A DNA stretch of 64,000 bases from Marnyiella aurantia (GCF_014041915.1 NZ_CP059472.1:434001-498000); one strand, 5' to 3'. Positions 55,210-63,830 are shown, counted from the first letter of the stretch. The notes: generated by a model from the letters alone, not told the origin. Numbers and translations are program-made.

Positions 55210-56525
55210 TTCTTATCTTTTGTAAAGGGGATTTTCATGCCGGACTGTACCAGGATCATTTCATTTTTGGACGGATCAAACTGAAGTTCAATTCCGGCAG
55301 CTTCAAACGTAAAAACCGTCGCGCTTTGGGCTTCCAAAGCAAATTCACCCTGACCGGTAGCCTGGGCCAACAGTTTCCCGTCTCTGGTACGGACATCAAT
55401 TTTCAGCGGAATTTGGGTTGAAGAATAGGTACCTGTAAGTTTGCTCAGGTCTTCCGCCTTCACGGCAACTGATTTAAATGTGGGGATATCAAAATCTTTT
55501 CCGGTTGCAGCACTTAATGCGGCGATGGCGATCCTGTTATTGTCGAAGGCGCTGCCGTTAGACAGCATTACGTAAGTCGTCTTATTCTGCGGGAAGTGAT
55601 ACAGCGCAGAAGTAAAACCGTCGATACCACCAGTATGACCATAACCCGTAAGACCGTTAAACGGAACAGAGAAAAGACCATAGCCATAACCGTCTGTCAT
55701 TTTCATCATTTTCTCCAGGCTTGTCGCGGAAACAACTTTTCCGTTGAACAGTGCTGTTGCAAAAGTCAGCAGGTCACCGGTAGTGGATACCACAGCGCCT
55801 GCGCCGGTTGGTACTGACATATCTGTCTCGGCATCTTTAACAAAATTTTCAGCAAACACGTAAGAGAAGGCTTCCTTATCGGAAGGATTTATGGTTTTGC
55901 CGAAATACGTATTGCTAAGGCCAAGCGGCTTTGTAATTTTCTCTTCAAGCAATTTAGCATAGCTCTTTCCGTAGGTGCTCTCAAGAATGTAACTCAGCAG
56001 AACATAGTTGGAATTGCTGTAACTCATTGTTTTGCCTGGTTCAAAGTCACTGCCGGCTGCACTGATTTTGGCCACCATATCTTTTGGTGTAATTGCTTTA
56101 CTGTTCCAGGTCAGATAATCAGGCAACGCGGTAACGTTATGAATACCGCTCCGGTGATTCAGCAGATGTTCCAGAGTAATTTTATCGGCATTCTTTATTT
56201 GAGGGTAATATTTGGAAAGTTTATCGTCAAGTTTCAGCTTGTTCTCTTCCACCGCCTTCATGACCAAAGCAGAGGTAAAGGTTTTACTGATGGAACCGAT
56301 CCTGAATTTGGTTTCAGGTGTATTCTTAACCTTATTCTCCACATCAGCATACCCGAATGCGTTACTGTAAACAGTCTTTCCGTTTTCTGCTACGGCAACA
56401 GTTCCCATAAATTTGCGGTTCTGGTCCAGAGCCTGCATAAAACTGTTCATCTTCTGAGTATTGAAACTCTGCGCAAAGACCGCTGAAAAGGCTAAGACCG
56501 CTGAAAGTGTGGCAAGTTTGTTCAT
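55206..56525 (-). CDS. Exported serine hydrolase, class C beta-lactamase family
   Basis: A 439-residue penicillin-binding-protein-fold hydrolase with a signal peptide (AVLAFSAVFAQ). Motifs are SxxK in SISKTFTS (catalytic Ser and Lys), YxN in MSYSNSNYV, and HTG in YGHTGGIDG. A small C-terminal lipocalin-like beta domain (about 360-439) follows. Members include D-alanyl peptidases, esterases and beta-lactamases; resistance should not be assumed. Coupled to the 75-residue gene. Confidence 0.87.
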   Translation of the reverse strand: MNKLATLSAVLAFSAVFAQSFNTQKMNSFMQALDQNRKFMGTVAVAENGKTVYSNAFGYADVENKVKNTPETKFRIGSISKTFTSALVMKAVEENKLKLDDKLSKYYPQIKNADKITLEHLLNHRSGIHNVTALPDYLTWNSKAITPKDMVAKISAAGSDFEPGKTMSYSNSNYVLLSYILESTYGKSYAKLLEEKITKPLGLSNTYFGKTINPSDKEAFSYVFAENFVKDAETDMSVPTGAGAVVSTTGDLLTFATALFNGKVVSATSLEKMMKMTDGYGYGLFSVPFNGLTGYGHTGGIDGFTSALYHFPQNKTTYVMLSNGSAFDNNRIAIAALSAATGKDFDIPTFKSVAVKAEDLSKLTGTYSSTQIPLKIDVRTRDGKLLAQATGQGEFALEAQSATVFTFEAAGIELQFDPSKNEMILVQSGMKIPFTKDKK

Positions 56526-56700
56526 AATGTGGATTTTTGATGTAGAATATTAGTCTGTAAGATATACCTTAAGTTACAAACAAAAATTCTGAAAAAATCT
56601 ACGATGAAACAATTATGTATTGAATAAACAGGTCAAACTTTATCAAACCCTGTCAGGGAATGATATAACAACTGGACACCCGCGAGTTGTTTATACGTGC

Positions 56701-57495
56701 TTAAATAGCTACCGGAGCTTTAATGCCCGGATAGGGATCGTAATTCTCCAGTGTAAAATCCTCAAAATCAAAACTGAAGATATCCTTAACGTCGGGGTTA
56801 AGCTTCATAACGGGCAGAGTGCGTGGCGTGCGCGAAAGCTGTTTATTTACCTGTTCAAAATGGTTGTTGTAGATGTGTACATCGCCAAATGTGTGTACAT
56901 ACTCCCCGACCTCCAGGCCGCAAACCTGCGCCACCATCATTTGCAGCAAAGCATAGCTGGCGATATTGAAGGGAACGCCCAAAAACACATCGGCACTGCG
57001 CTGATATAGCTGAAGCGACAGCTTACCGTCGGCTACATAGAACTGAAACAAGGCGTGGCAGGGCGCAAGCGCCATATTCGGGATTTCGGAAACATTCCAG
57101 GCAGAAACGATAAGCCGGCGGGAGTCCGGATTCTTTTTTATCTGGTCAATCACCTCGCTGATTTGGTCCACCACTTTACCGTCGGCACCGGTCCAGCTGC
57201 GCCACTGCGCGCCGTATACAGGGCCCAGGTCGCCATTTTCATCCGCCCACTCGTTCCAGATGGAAACACCGTTGTCCGTGAGGTATTTAGTATTGGTATC
57301 GCCTTTCAGGAACCACAGCAGTTCATAGATAATCGATTTCAGATGCACCTTTTTGGTGGTCACCAGCGGGAAGCCTTTGCTAAGGTCATAGCGGAGCTGA
57401 TAGCCAAAAACACTTCGCGTACCTGTACGGGTACGGTCAGTTTTGTCGGTTCCGTGGTCGATGATATGCTGAAGAAGATCCTGGTAGTTACGCAT
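56701..57495 (-). CDS. thyA: Thymidylate synthase
   Basis: Folate-dependent dUMP methyltransferase, 264 residues, the normal short bacterial length. The nucleophile is Cys in [32 protein letters not shown] and the [23 protein letters not shown] end are diagnostic. Cytoplasmic, provides dTMP. It lies 49 bases after the GreA-like gene on the same strand. Confidence 0.97.
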   Translation of the reverse strand: MRNYQDLLQHIIDHGTDKTDRTRTGTRSVFGYQLRYDLSKGFPLVTTKKVHLKSIIYELLWFLKGDTNTKYLTDNGVSIWNEWADENGDLGPVYGAQWRSWTGADGKVVDQISEVIDQIKKNPDSRRLIVSAWNVSEIPNMALAPCHALFQFYVADGKLSLQLYQRSADVFLGVPFNIASYALLQMMVAQVCGLEVGEYVHTFGDVHIYNNHFEQVNKQLSRTPRTLPVMKLNPDVKDIFSFDFEDFTLENYDPYPGIKAPVAI

Positions 57496-57544
57496 GAGGA
57501 GGAATAGAATATTAGACTGTAGAAAACCTCAAAAATACGGAATT

Positions 57545-57985
57545 TCAATCGATACCAACAACCTTTTGAGTGCTGTTATTGAGTGAAAATGTATCGCCGG
57601 ATCTGCAACCCTGCATGGCCTTTACCAGCGGCGCTTCGGGCGAAAGTGTCATAATTTTTTTCCCATCAACTTCCAGCTGGCCTACCGGTGCCGAAATATA
57701 AAATATCCCTGCACCGGTTTCCACCAAGGCGCCCAACTCCACTGATTTTGAGGGTGCAGAGTTTAGCTTAACAAGTGCATCCATCTGGTTATGAACCTCG
57801 CTGAGCTGCCGCTGCAGGTTGCGGATTTCCTGGGCGATCATCTCGCGGCTGGTCTCGTACTTATCGCCCATGGAACTTTTTGTCTCCGAGTTGGATTCCT
57901 GCGTTTGGGAAATCAGCCCTTTCAGCGTTTCTGCCTTCGCTGCCAAGCGTTCTTTTACGGTGTTTACGAGTTGGGTTTTGTCCAT
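57545..57985 (-). CDS. GreA/GreB-like protein
   Basis: A 146-residue protein with an N-terminal coiled coil (about 1-75: ERLAAKAETLKGLISQ, REMIAQEIRNLQRQLSEVHNQMD) and a C-terminal FKBP-like domain (ISAPVGQLEVDGKKIMTLSPEAPLVKAMQGCRSGDTF). This is the layout of transcript cleavage factors, but the acidic tip residues of GreA are not clear, so it may bind RNA polymerase in another way. Bacteroidetes homologues are often mislabelled. Upstream of thyA. Confidence 0.75.
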   Translation of the reverse strand: MDKTQLVNTVKERLAAKAETLKGLISQTQESNSETKSSMGDKYETSREMIAQEIRNLQRQLSEVHNQMDALVKLNSAPSKSVELGALVETGAGIFYISAPVGQLEVDGKKIMTLSPEAPLVKAMQGCRSGDTFSLNNSTQKVVGID

Positions 57986-58175
57986 AAGTTATGAAAATAG
58001 TGGCTGTGGAGGGCAATTTAAGGATTTTTTAAAGTCCTGGGAATGATTGCCGGGCATTATAAGTATCTTCCGTATGCAGTTAATTGTATATATTTGAATG
58101 AAAAGTATGACGTTTGTGATACCTATCTCCCGCCTGGCGGTTGTATATGTATGATTTTGTGATACATATATACAA
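57986..58175. other. Left border of the cassette cluster, with palindrome
   Basis: No gene. GTATATGTAT (58143-58152) pairs with ATACATATATAC (58162-58173, one extra base) to form a hairpin directly before the first cassette boundary at 58176. Possible recombination site or promoter structure; no proof. Confidence 0.4.
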
Positions 58176-58207
58176 GTTACCAAACATAGCCGACCAAACG
58201 AATTCAA

Positions 58208-58834
58208 ATGCACATTCAACAAACAGCAACAAAAAATTTTACAGTGAAGAAACTTCTCTTTTTAATTTCATTTCTAGTATTTACAACGGCGAATTCCCAA
58301 ACTGTAGAAAATGTCGTCCAACAACAATTTCTTGAATATAGCCAATTAGTCATTGATCAGAAAATCGATGAAGCCCTTAACTATACAAACGAAGACTTAT
58401 TTGATATTATTCCACGAGAACAAATGAAAAGCTTGATGGAATCGGTCTTTAATATGTCGTCAATTGAATTCAAAGCAGGTTTACCTTTGATTACGAAAGT
58501 GGAACCGTTAAAGATTATTGATGGGTCGCATTATATCCGTCTCCATACTATTTCTGCAATTGAAATGAAATTTAAACAAGACCCGGGCGAACCTAAGCGA
58601 TCAACAGAAGAAGAACAAAATTACGTTGAAATGCTCTCAGCTACATTTCATAGTAAATATGGAAAAAATAATGTAAATTATAATGAGACAACTGGATTTT
58701 TCAAAATTAACGTCCCCAAAATGGTTGTCGCCAAATCGGCAGATTTAAAAGTTTGGAAATTCGCACTAGTTGATAATCCACAAATAAAAACACTCTTAGA
58801 AAAATTCATTCCTAAAGAGCTGCTTCAAGAGTAG
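58208..58834 (+). CDS. Cassette 1: exported protein of unknown function
   Basis: A 208-residue protein from ATG 58208; an in-frame GTG at 58244 (VKKLLFLISFLVFTTANSQ) gives the more usual signal peptide, so the start is uncertain. The mature part (about 180 aa) has a helical start (NVVQQQFLEYSQLVIDQKIDEALNY) and a beta-rich remainder. Resembles NTF2-like/DUF-type secreted stress proteins in general style only. AT-rich compared with the core genes. It is the only gene of cassette 1. Confidence 0.7.
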   Translation: MHIQQTATKNFTVKKLLFLISFLVFTTANSQTVENVVQQQFLEYSQLVIDQKIDEALNYTNEDLFDIIPREQMKSLMESVFNMSSIEFKAGLPLITKVEPLKIIDGSHYIRLHTISAIEMKFKQDPGEPKRSTEEEQNYVEMLSATFHSKYGKNNVNYNETTGFFKINVPKMVVAKSADLKVWKFALVDNPQIKTLLEKFIPKELLQE

Positions 58835-58862
58835 ATTATAAAAGGTATATTGCTACGTTTGG

Positions 58863-59130
58863 TAACAGCAAGCAAAAATAATTGCCGAGTTTTCAGGTAG
58901 TTGGAGCTTTGTTTTCACGAAGAATATTTTATCTTGCCGACAGTACGCGGTTCGCTTTCATCGGCAACTATTCCTGCTCGCAACCGTTGGCAAAAGTCGC
59001 CCGGCTCCGCCGCCAGTCGGGAAACCATCGTTGCATTCGCACGACGCTTTCCCAACTGCCGGCTTTAACCCATTCCGGCGCGGAGCCTTTGGGCTCCTCC
59101 CCGAAACGACGACAAAGCCGGGCGGTCATT
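58863..59130 (+). repeat. Composite palindromic repeat, copy A (attC-like)
   Basis: Starts at the inverse core GGTAACAGCAAGC. AATAATTGCCGA (58877-58888) pairs with TCGGCAACTATT (58961-58972) leaving one unpaired base, then the core-like CGTTGG, then a GC-rich second unit ending AGCCGGGCGGTCATT. Relative to copy C the small 13-bp hairpin has been deleted, joining GTTGGCAAAAGTCG to GCCCGGCT. About 90 percent like copy C over the first 120 bases. Confidence 0.75.
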
Positions 59131-59150
59131 GTAAGCTATTTTAGAACGAC

Positions 59151-59852
59151 ATGACAATACGACAATTAACAACATATATTTTAGCACTTCTTTTAGTCAC
59201 AACTTGTAAACGGACAAACAAAATCAATCCAGACAATGTTGAAAGTGTTGCACTCATTAAGACCACTCACCCATACATTGGAGACAGAGTTGACAGCATA
59301 AAACTTGACGATAAATTAATACTAGAATTTCTAACAGACTTCGCTGACAAAAAAGAAGAAGTAACCAAATTTTACAGTTGTTATGTAATAAAAATTCGAC
59401 TTAAAGACGGGCAACTCATAAGCTACCGGACAAACGGTCAGGTTTTTGAAAAATTCAAGGACGACAATACAACAGCAACTTATTTCAAGTTAAATCAAGA
59501 CATAAACATAGTTTCAAAATATTGGAAAATTCCCAAAGAACAATTTTGTGCAACAAAACAAATTACAACAGCAGACATTAAAGGAAATTGGTATCTTAAT
59601 AAGTGGACAATGTATCACACGTTAAAGTTTGATGAGAAGACACTTTTTATAGACAATCATATTGACAGCGTTCTTTATAGTAATTATTTCTTGGATAATG
59701 ACACACTTATTTTGCAAGACAGCGACTCAACAATAAGGTACAAGAATAAAATTATCGCCATTACGAGAGACACTTTGATAATAAGAAGTTTTGGGAACGG
59801 TGCAGATATTTTGGGTTATTCACGGACAAAAAGAGAATGGAAAAACGAATAA
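59151..59852 (+). CDS. Cassette 2: lipoprotein of unknown function
   Basis: A 233-residue lipoprotein: signal ILALLLVTTCKRT with lipobox TTC (Cys18). The first half (about 30-130) is a small alpha/beta domain (KLDDKLILEFLTDFADKK); the second is a beta domain with GNWYLNKWTMYHTLKFDEKTLFI, as in lipocalin-like or DUF4488-type folds. No motif allows a function. Sole gene of cassette 2; AT-rich. Confidence 0.72.
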   Translation: MTIRQLTTYILALLLVTTCKRTNKINPDNVESVALIKTTHPYIGDRVDSIKLDDKLILEFLTDFADKKEEVTKFYSCYVIKIRLKDGQLISYRTNGQVFEKFKDDNTTATYFKLNQDINIVSKYWKIPKEQFCATKQITTADIKGNWYLNKWTMYHTLKFDEKTLFIDNHIDSVLYSNYFLDNDTLILQDSDSTIRYKNKIIAITRDTLIIRSFGNGADILGYSRTKREWKNE

Positions 59853-59860
59853 AAACAGCT

Positions 59861-60158
59861 TATAACAGCACCTACAAGAAATTGACGGTTCAGTGCTTAA
59901 ATGAAGCATTGTGCTTCGTTTCAATTTCAGCGTTAGCAGACAGTTTCCGTCTCCGAAATCGCCAACTTCTTGTAGTCGCAAAACGTTGGGAAAAATCGCC
60001 CTTTGGGACGATTTTTCCCAATGACTACCCGGCTCCGCCACCAGTCTGGAAACCATCGTTGCATTCGCACGCCGTTTCCCAACTGCCGCCTTTGACGCAT
60101 TCTGGTGCAGAGCCTTTGAGCTCCTCCCCGAAACGACGACAAAGCCGGGCGGTCATTA
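59861..60158 (+). repeat. Composite palindromic repeat, copy B (attC-like, interrupted)
   Basis: CACCTACAAGAA (59869-59880) pairs with TTCTTGTAG (59967-59975), whose expected continuation GTGC appears only after a 180-base GC-rich insert, at 60157-60163 (TAGGTGC). The insert is flanked by TAG on both sides. Inside it, TTGGGAAAAATCG and CGATTTTTCCCAA (59986-59998, 60009-60021) make a perfect 13-bp hairpin. The left half differs in sequence from copies A and C; the insert is shared. Confidence 0.78.
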
Positions 60159-60318
60159 GGTGCAAGCGTAACTGACGACCGTGCTAAAAACAAACTGACG
60201 AAAAAACCAAACAACCTTATCTGACAATCTAAAAAATTAAAAAACTTCCTGACAACTGTGATTTTTTGAAAAGGCTTGCGAATAATTAGAGAAACAAGTT
60301 TTACTAAAAAATCGCAAA

Positions 60319-61374
60319 ATGAAGAATTTTAAAATTCATGCTTTTCTAACTTTCCTTTTTTTAGGGAGTACTTCTGTTTCCGCTCAAAGTATGTTGGATT
60401 TGTATTTCGGTGGCAACAAAGACAGTTTGACAAATGATGCTACAAAACTAATTCATATACCTGAACCGACATTTAAGCCTACAGACCAACAACCCGAACC
60501 AGACCCTGCATTAATTGCAGATATGGGATTTGAGCAGCTTTACAAATCTGAAATCCGCTCTTTTACCGTAAGAGATAACAAGCAGATTTCTACTTACAGG
60601 TTTCCCAATCGGTCTGAAAATACAATCGTACTTATTCACGGAGTGGGAAGCAGTGCTTATCTGTATAACAAAACGGCAGGACTTTTACAGGAAGCAACCC
60701 CAGCGGAAATTTATGCCATAGATTTAAGGGGCCACGGACAATCGGAAGGTAATAGCGGTGATGTGGATTATATCAACCAATATGTGGATGATTTGGCAGA
60801 CATCATAAAGATAATCCGCAAAGAAAAAGCAAATGGAAAAATCATTATTGCAGGTCATTCTATGGGTGGCGGTGTGGCTTTACGCTATGTAATGGAAAAG
60901 CAATACGAACAACCTGATGGCTTTTTACTTTTCGCACCGCTTATTGGGCATAACTCACCTGCATTCCAGCAAGGACAAGCCTCCGAAAACATAGCCGAAG
61001 AGCCATTTATGAAAATCCATATTGAGCGAATAATTGGCTTGACTATGCTGAATGAAATTGGCAATCACGATTATGACAGCTTACCTGTACTGTTTTTCAA
61101 TTTGCCTGAAGCTGTTCCTTTGAGAAAATATAGCTATCGAGCAAATAAAAGTATGACACCTGATGACTATGTGGCAGGGTTGAAAGCAGTAAATAAACCA
61201 ATGCTTGTTGTAATGGGTAGCGAAGACGAAGTTTTTTCATCAGAAGCTACTAAAAAAGTCATTTTTGAAAACAGTAATGGAGAATTTCAGATAATTGATA
61301 AAGCTTCACACAATGGTGTAAAACATAACGCACAATCTTTTATTTTTATCAAAGATTGGTTTTCAAAGCTATAA
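60319..61374 (+). CDS. Cassette 3: exported alpha/beta hydrolase
   Basis: A 351-residue serine hydrolase with a signal peptide (FLTFLFLGSTSVSAQ). Oxyanion loop LIHGVGSSAYLY, nucleophile GHSMGGGVA, acid Asp in GSEDEVF, and His in KASHNGVKH. The fold is monoacylglycerol-lipase/lysophospholipase-like. First of three genes in cassette 3; its stop overlaps the sigma-factor start (TAATG), so the enzyme is co-expressed with a regulator. Confidence 0.85.
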   Translation: MKNFKIHAFLTFLFLGSTSVSAQSMLDLYFGGNKDSLTNDATKLIHIPEPTFKPTDQQPEPDPALIADMGFEQLYKSEIRSFTVRDNKQISTYRFPNRSENTIVLIHGVGSSAYLYNKTAGLLQEATPAEIYAIDLRGHGQSEGNSGDVDYINQYVDDLADIIKIIRKEKANGKIIIAGHSMGGGVALRYVMEKQYEQPDGFLLFAPLIGHNSPAFQQGQASENIAEEPFMKIHIERIIGLTMLNEIGNHDYDSLPVLFFNLPEAVPLRKYSYRANKSMTPDDYVAGLKAVNKPMLVVMGSEDEVFSSEATKKVIFENSNGEFQIIDKASHNGVKHNAQSFIFIKDWFSKL

Positions 61375-61880
61375 TGAATAAACAGGAGCAACAGCAATTT
61401 TTTCAGGAAATCATTGAACAGCACAAAGGCATTTTGTTCAAGGTTGCCCGTGTGTATTGCCGAAACGAAAACAACCGACAGGATTTGATACAGGAAATGA
61501 TGATACAGATATGGCAATCCGTTCACAAATACAATGACCAGTTTAAAATATCAACGTGGTTGTACCGTATTTCTCTGAATGCAGCTATTTCGTTTTATCG
61601 GAAAAGCACAACAAGAGCAAACAGATTTACGGTACTGAACGAGCAAATGACAGAAATACCAACTGAAGACAAAGCGGAAACGGAACAACAACTGAAGGTA
61701 TTAGAGCAATTTATCAGCGAACTAAAAGAGATAGACAAAGCCCTGATGATATTGTATTTGGAAGACAAAAGCCACGCTGAAATTTCGGAAATATTAGGAC
61801 TATCCGTAAGTAACGTAGGAACGAAAATAGGACGCATCAAGGACAAATTAAAAACACGGTTTTCACAATTAACATCATAA
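61374..61880 (+). CDS. Cassette 3: ECF-type RNA polymerase sigma factor
   Basis: A 168-residue sigma-70 family protein from ATG 61374. Region 2 is about 12-80 (QHKGILFKVARVYCRNENNRQDLIQEMMIQIWQ core, -10 recognition); region 4 is about 108-165 (ALMILYLEDKSHAEISEILGLSVSNVGTKIGRIKDKLK helix-turn-helix). No region 3, as in ECF factors. It lies four bases before a membrane protein that could act as its anti-sigma partner. Presence in a cassette gives it self-contained regulation. Confidence 0.9.
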   Translation: MNKQEQQQFFQEIIEQHKGILFKVARVYCRNENNRQDLIQEMMIQIWQSVHKYNDQFKISTWLYRISLNAAISFYRKSTTRANRFTVLNEQMTEIPTEDKAETEQQLKVLEQFISELKEIDKALMILYLEDKSHAEISEILGLSVSNVGTKIGRIKDKLKTRFSQLTS

Positions 61881-61884
61881 AGAA

Positions 61885-62559
61885 ATGAACGAATTGGAAT
61901 TAAAAAAGCTTTGGCAAACAACCAATGAAAAATTGGAAGAAAGTTTTGTGATAAACAGTAAAAACACAGAAGACATAACCCGGATAACGGTTCATAATTT
62001 TTTAGGGTCTATGAAACCTATTAAAATATTTACGCTGTTGGTTGGCATCATTTGGGTTGGATTAGGGGCAATTATTCTTAGTCATATATACTTTTATGCC
62101 TTTTCAGAAGCCAATAAGTTTTTTCTTTTTTCGGCTACCATTCAAATTTTGCTTACAGCTATTGCATTATGGATTTATCTCTATCAGTTAATTACAATTT
62201 ACCAAGTGGATATAACTGACCCGATTTTGAAAACACAGAAAAAATTGGCAGGCCTGAAAATATCAACGTTATGGGTTACACGTATCCTTTTTTTACAGCT
62301 TCCTGTCTGGACCACCTTTTGGTGGCACGAAACAATGCTCACAGATTGGAATTTATTGCAATGGGCAATGACGGTAATAGCTACTGTTTTATTCACTTAT
62401 GTTGCCATTTGGTTATTCTTCAATATTAAATACGAGAATAGGAATAAAAAGTGGTTTAAGCTCATTTTTAATGGAAAGGAATGGACACCATTGATGAAGT
62501 CAATAGAATTATTGGAACAGGTAGAAGAATATAAGACCGACAAGAACGCCAGCACCTAA
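61885..62559 (+). CDS. Cassette 3: membrane protein, possible sigma-factor partner
   Basis: A 224-residue protein: a cytoplasmic N-terminal helix with ELELKKLWQTTNEKLEES (a LKxLWQ-type motif often found in Bacteroidetes anti-sigma or regulator proteins), then four membrane segments (about 48-70, 80-100, 130-148, 155-180) and a charged tail. Its stop codon is part of the cassette inverse core CACCTAAC. Regulation of the sigma factor is inferred from adjacency. Confidence 0.75.
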   Translation: MNELELKKLWQTTNEKLEESFVINSKNTEDITRITVHNFLGSMKPIKIFTLLVGIIWVGLGAIILSHIYFYAFSEANKFFLFSATIQILLTAIALWIYLYQLITIYQVDITDPILKTQKKLAGLKISTLWVTRILFLQLPVWTTFWWHETMLTDWNLLQWAMTVIATVLFTYVAIWLFFNIKYENRNKKWFKLIFNGKEWTPLMKSIELLEQVEEYKTDKNAST

Positions 62560-62852
62560 CAGCAAGCAAAAATAATTGCCGAGTTTTCAGGTAGTTGGAG
62601 CTTTGTTTTCACGAACAATGTTTTATCTTGCCGACAGTACGCGGTTCGCTTTCATCGGCAACTATTCCTGCTCGCAACCGTTGGGAAAAATCGCCCTTTG
62701 GGACGATTTTTCCCAATGACCGCCCGGCTCCGCCGTCAGTCGGGAAACCATCGTTGCATTCGCACGACGCTTTCCCAACTGCCGCCTTTGACGCATTCCG
62801 GTGCGGAGCCTTTGGCTCCTCCCCGAAACGGCGACAAAGCCGGGCGGTCATT
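62556..62852 (+). repeat. Composite palindromic repeat, copy C (most complete)
   Basis: Begins CTAACAGCAAGC at the stop of cassette 3. Contains the AATAATTGCCGA/TCGGCAACTATT stem, a perfect 13-bp hairpin TTGGGAAAAATCG/CGATTTTTCCCAA (62681-62716), and 15-bp terminal inverted arms AATGACCGCCCGGCT (62715-62729) and AGCCGGGCGGTCATT (62838-62852). The 123-base part between these arms could be a MITE-like insert or a second attC-like hairpin belonging to a geneless cassette. Confidence 0.8.
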
Positions 62853-62884
62853 ATCTGCAATTGTCCTAAAAGTTCCATAAACAA

Positions 62885-63379
62885 ATGAAATTTTTAAAAA
62901 AATATTGGTATTACATTATAGGAGTTTTTGCAATTTGTATGTTTGTGAAACCTACTTTTTGTTTTATCATATTGGGTTCTGTTATTTTTTATGCTGGAAT
63001 TGATTATTATCGAGTTTTCAGAATTGTGAAAAATTATGGAATTGTAACAACTGGAAAAGTTATAAAATATACAAGAGGACAAAAAGGTTATCAAACTCCA
63101 ACAATAAATTTTTCTACAAAAAATGGAAAAACAATTGAAACCGAACCATATTTTTACGTTTCTAGTGATATCAATAAATTTAGAACATTCAAAAAATACA
63201 TTAAAAAACCAATCGAGATAAATTATAATCCTGAAAATCCTGAAGAATTCTTGATTGCTGATCAAAAAGGTATAAATGCTATGGGAATAATTATCTTAAT
63301 TTTAGTGGGTGCTCTTTTTGCAATAATAGGAACACTTGGCTTTTTAGAAATTATAGAAATGAATTTTAATAACAAATAA
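62885..63379 (+). CDS. Cassette 4: DUF3592-type membrane protein
   Basis: A 164-residue protein with two hydrophobic hairpins at its ends (about 8-40 and 133-155) around a beta domain (VTTGKVIKYTRGQKGYQTPTINF ... KKPIEINYNPENPEEFLI), the pattern of DUF3592. Very AT-rich. Function unknown; the family is recurrent in accessory regions. Sole gene of cassette 4. Confidence 0.75.
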   Translation: MKFLKKYWYYIIGVFAICMFVKPTFCFIILGSVIFYAGIDYYRVFRIVKNYGIVTTGKVIKYTRGQKGYQTPTINFSTKNGKTIETEPYFYVSSDINKFRTFKKYIKKPIEINYNPENPEEFLIADQKGINAMGIIILILVGALFAIIGTLGFLEIIEMNFNNK

Positions 63380-63385
63380 AACAAC

Positions 63386-63492
63386 TGCAGATAATAACTA
63401 AGCTTTCGTCGATCTTGAAAAGCCAACAATGAAAGCCCGTCAGTTCCTTCGCTGCGCTCTGGACAGGCTCACCTTCGGAAGCTTTTTTGGTA
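63386..63492 (+). repeat. Divergent attC-like site D at the right border
   Basis: Follows cassette 4: TGCAGATAATAAC, then AAGCTTTCG (63400-63408) pairing with CGGAAGCTT (63476-63484; one G-T pair). The interior (GAAAGCCCGTCAGTTCCTTCGC) is unlike copies A-C. It ends with TTTTTTGG, so it may double as a terminator. Confidence 0.5.
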
Positions 63493-63524
63493 GTCTATAC
63501 TAAAATTGCACCTGATCATATGTC

Positions 63525-63830
63525 ATGAACAAAAATTACCTTTTTCCGGCTTTTGTTTTCTTCATCGGTGCTGTATCGGTGCTGCTGGACTGGATTATCT
63601 TTTGGAAGAAAAATTATCAGGGTGATTTTCCGGAACTTAGGGAAGCTTATATCAACCACTTCCCCAATTTTCTGCAACCCTTTTTCAACTCAAAACTTTC
63701 CACTTTCTTCTTTGTGCTTGCCTGCTCAGCCGCCGGCTGGATTTTCCTGAAGCAGCAGCACCTGATATACAAACTGTTGGCAGTAAGTTCTTTCCTGCTT
63801 GCTTTTTGGTATTTGTTTACGCTAATGTGA
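63525..63830 (+). CDS. Small membrane protein
   Basis: A 101-residue protein with three hydrophobic segments (about 5-24, 58-75, 82-99). Codon use and composition are like the core genes, so it probably belongs to the chromosome beyond the cassette cluster. No family recognised. The remaining 170 bases of the window show no convincing gene. Confidence 0.65.
   Translation: MNKNYLFPAFVFFIGAVSVLLDWIIFWKKNYQGDFPELREAYINHFPNFLQPFFNSKLSTFFFVLACSAAGWIFLKQQHLIYKLLAVSSFLLAFWYLFTLM

Larger units (their letters stand above)
58176..63492 (+). mobile_element. Integron-like gene-cassette cluster without integrase (CALIN-like)
   Basis: Four modules, all on the plus strand, separated by GC-rich palindromic repeats. 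Each module begins with bases complementary to its own end: GTTACCAAACATAGC at 58176 with GCTACGTTTGGTAAC at 58852; TTGTAAGCTATTTT at 59129 with AAAACAGCTTATAA at 59852; TTAGGTGC at 60156 with GCACCTAA at 62552; TTATCTGCAATTG at 62851 with CAACTGCAGATAA at 63382. This is the rule for integron cassettes, where the first bases match the inverse core of the same cassette. Between modules the repeats fold as attC-like hairpins with unpaired bases. No integrase gene is present. Core sites deviate from the GTTRRRY consensus. Confidence 0.6.

Noticed and set aside
55206..56525. Beta-lactamase resistance gene
   Set aside because: The class C fold is shared by many peptidases and esterases; nothing in the sequence points to antibiotic hydrolysis.
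58882..59154. Open frames of 90-112 codons within the composite repeats (also at 59837-60175 and 62595-62888)
   Set aside because: Similar translations recur only because the DNA repeats; they run through perfect palindromes and differ by frame-changing indels between copies.
58863..62852. CRISPR array
   Set aside because: The repeats are three, about 270-300 bases long and 0.8-2.7 kb apart, with no short regular spacers and no cas genes.
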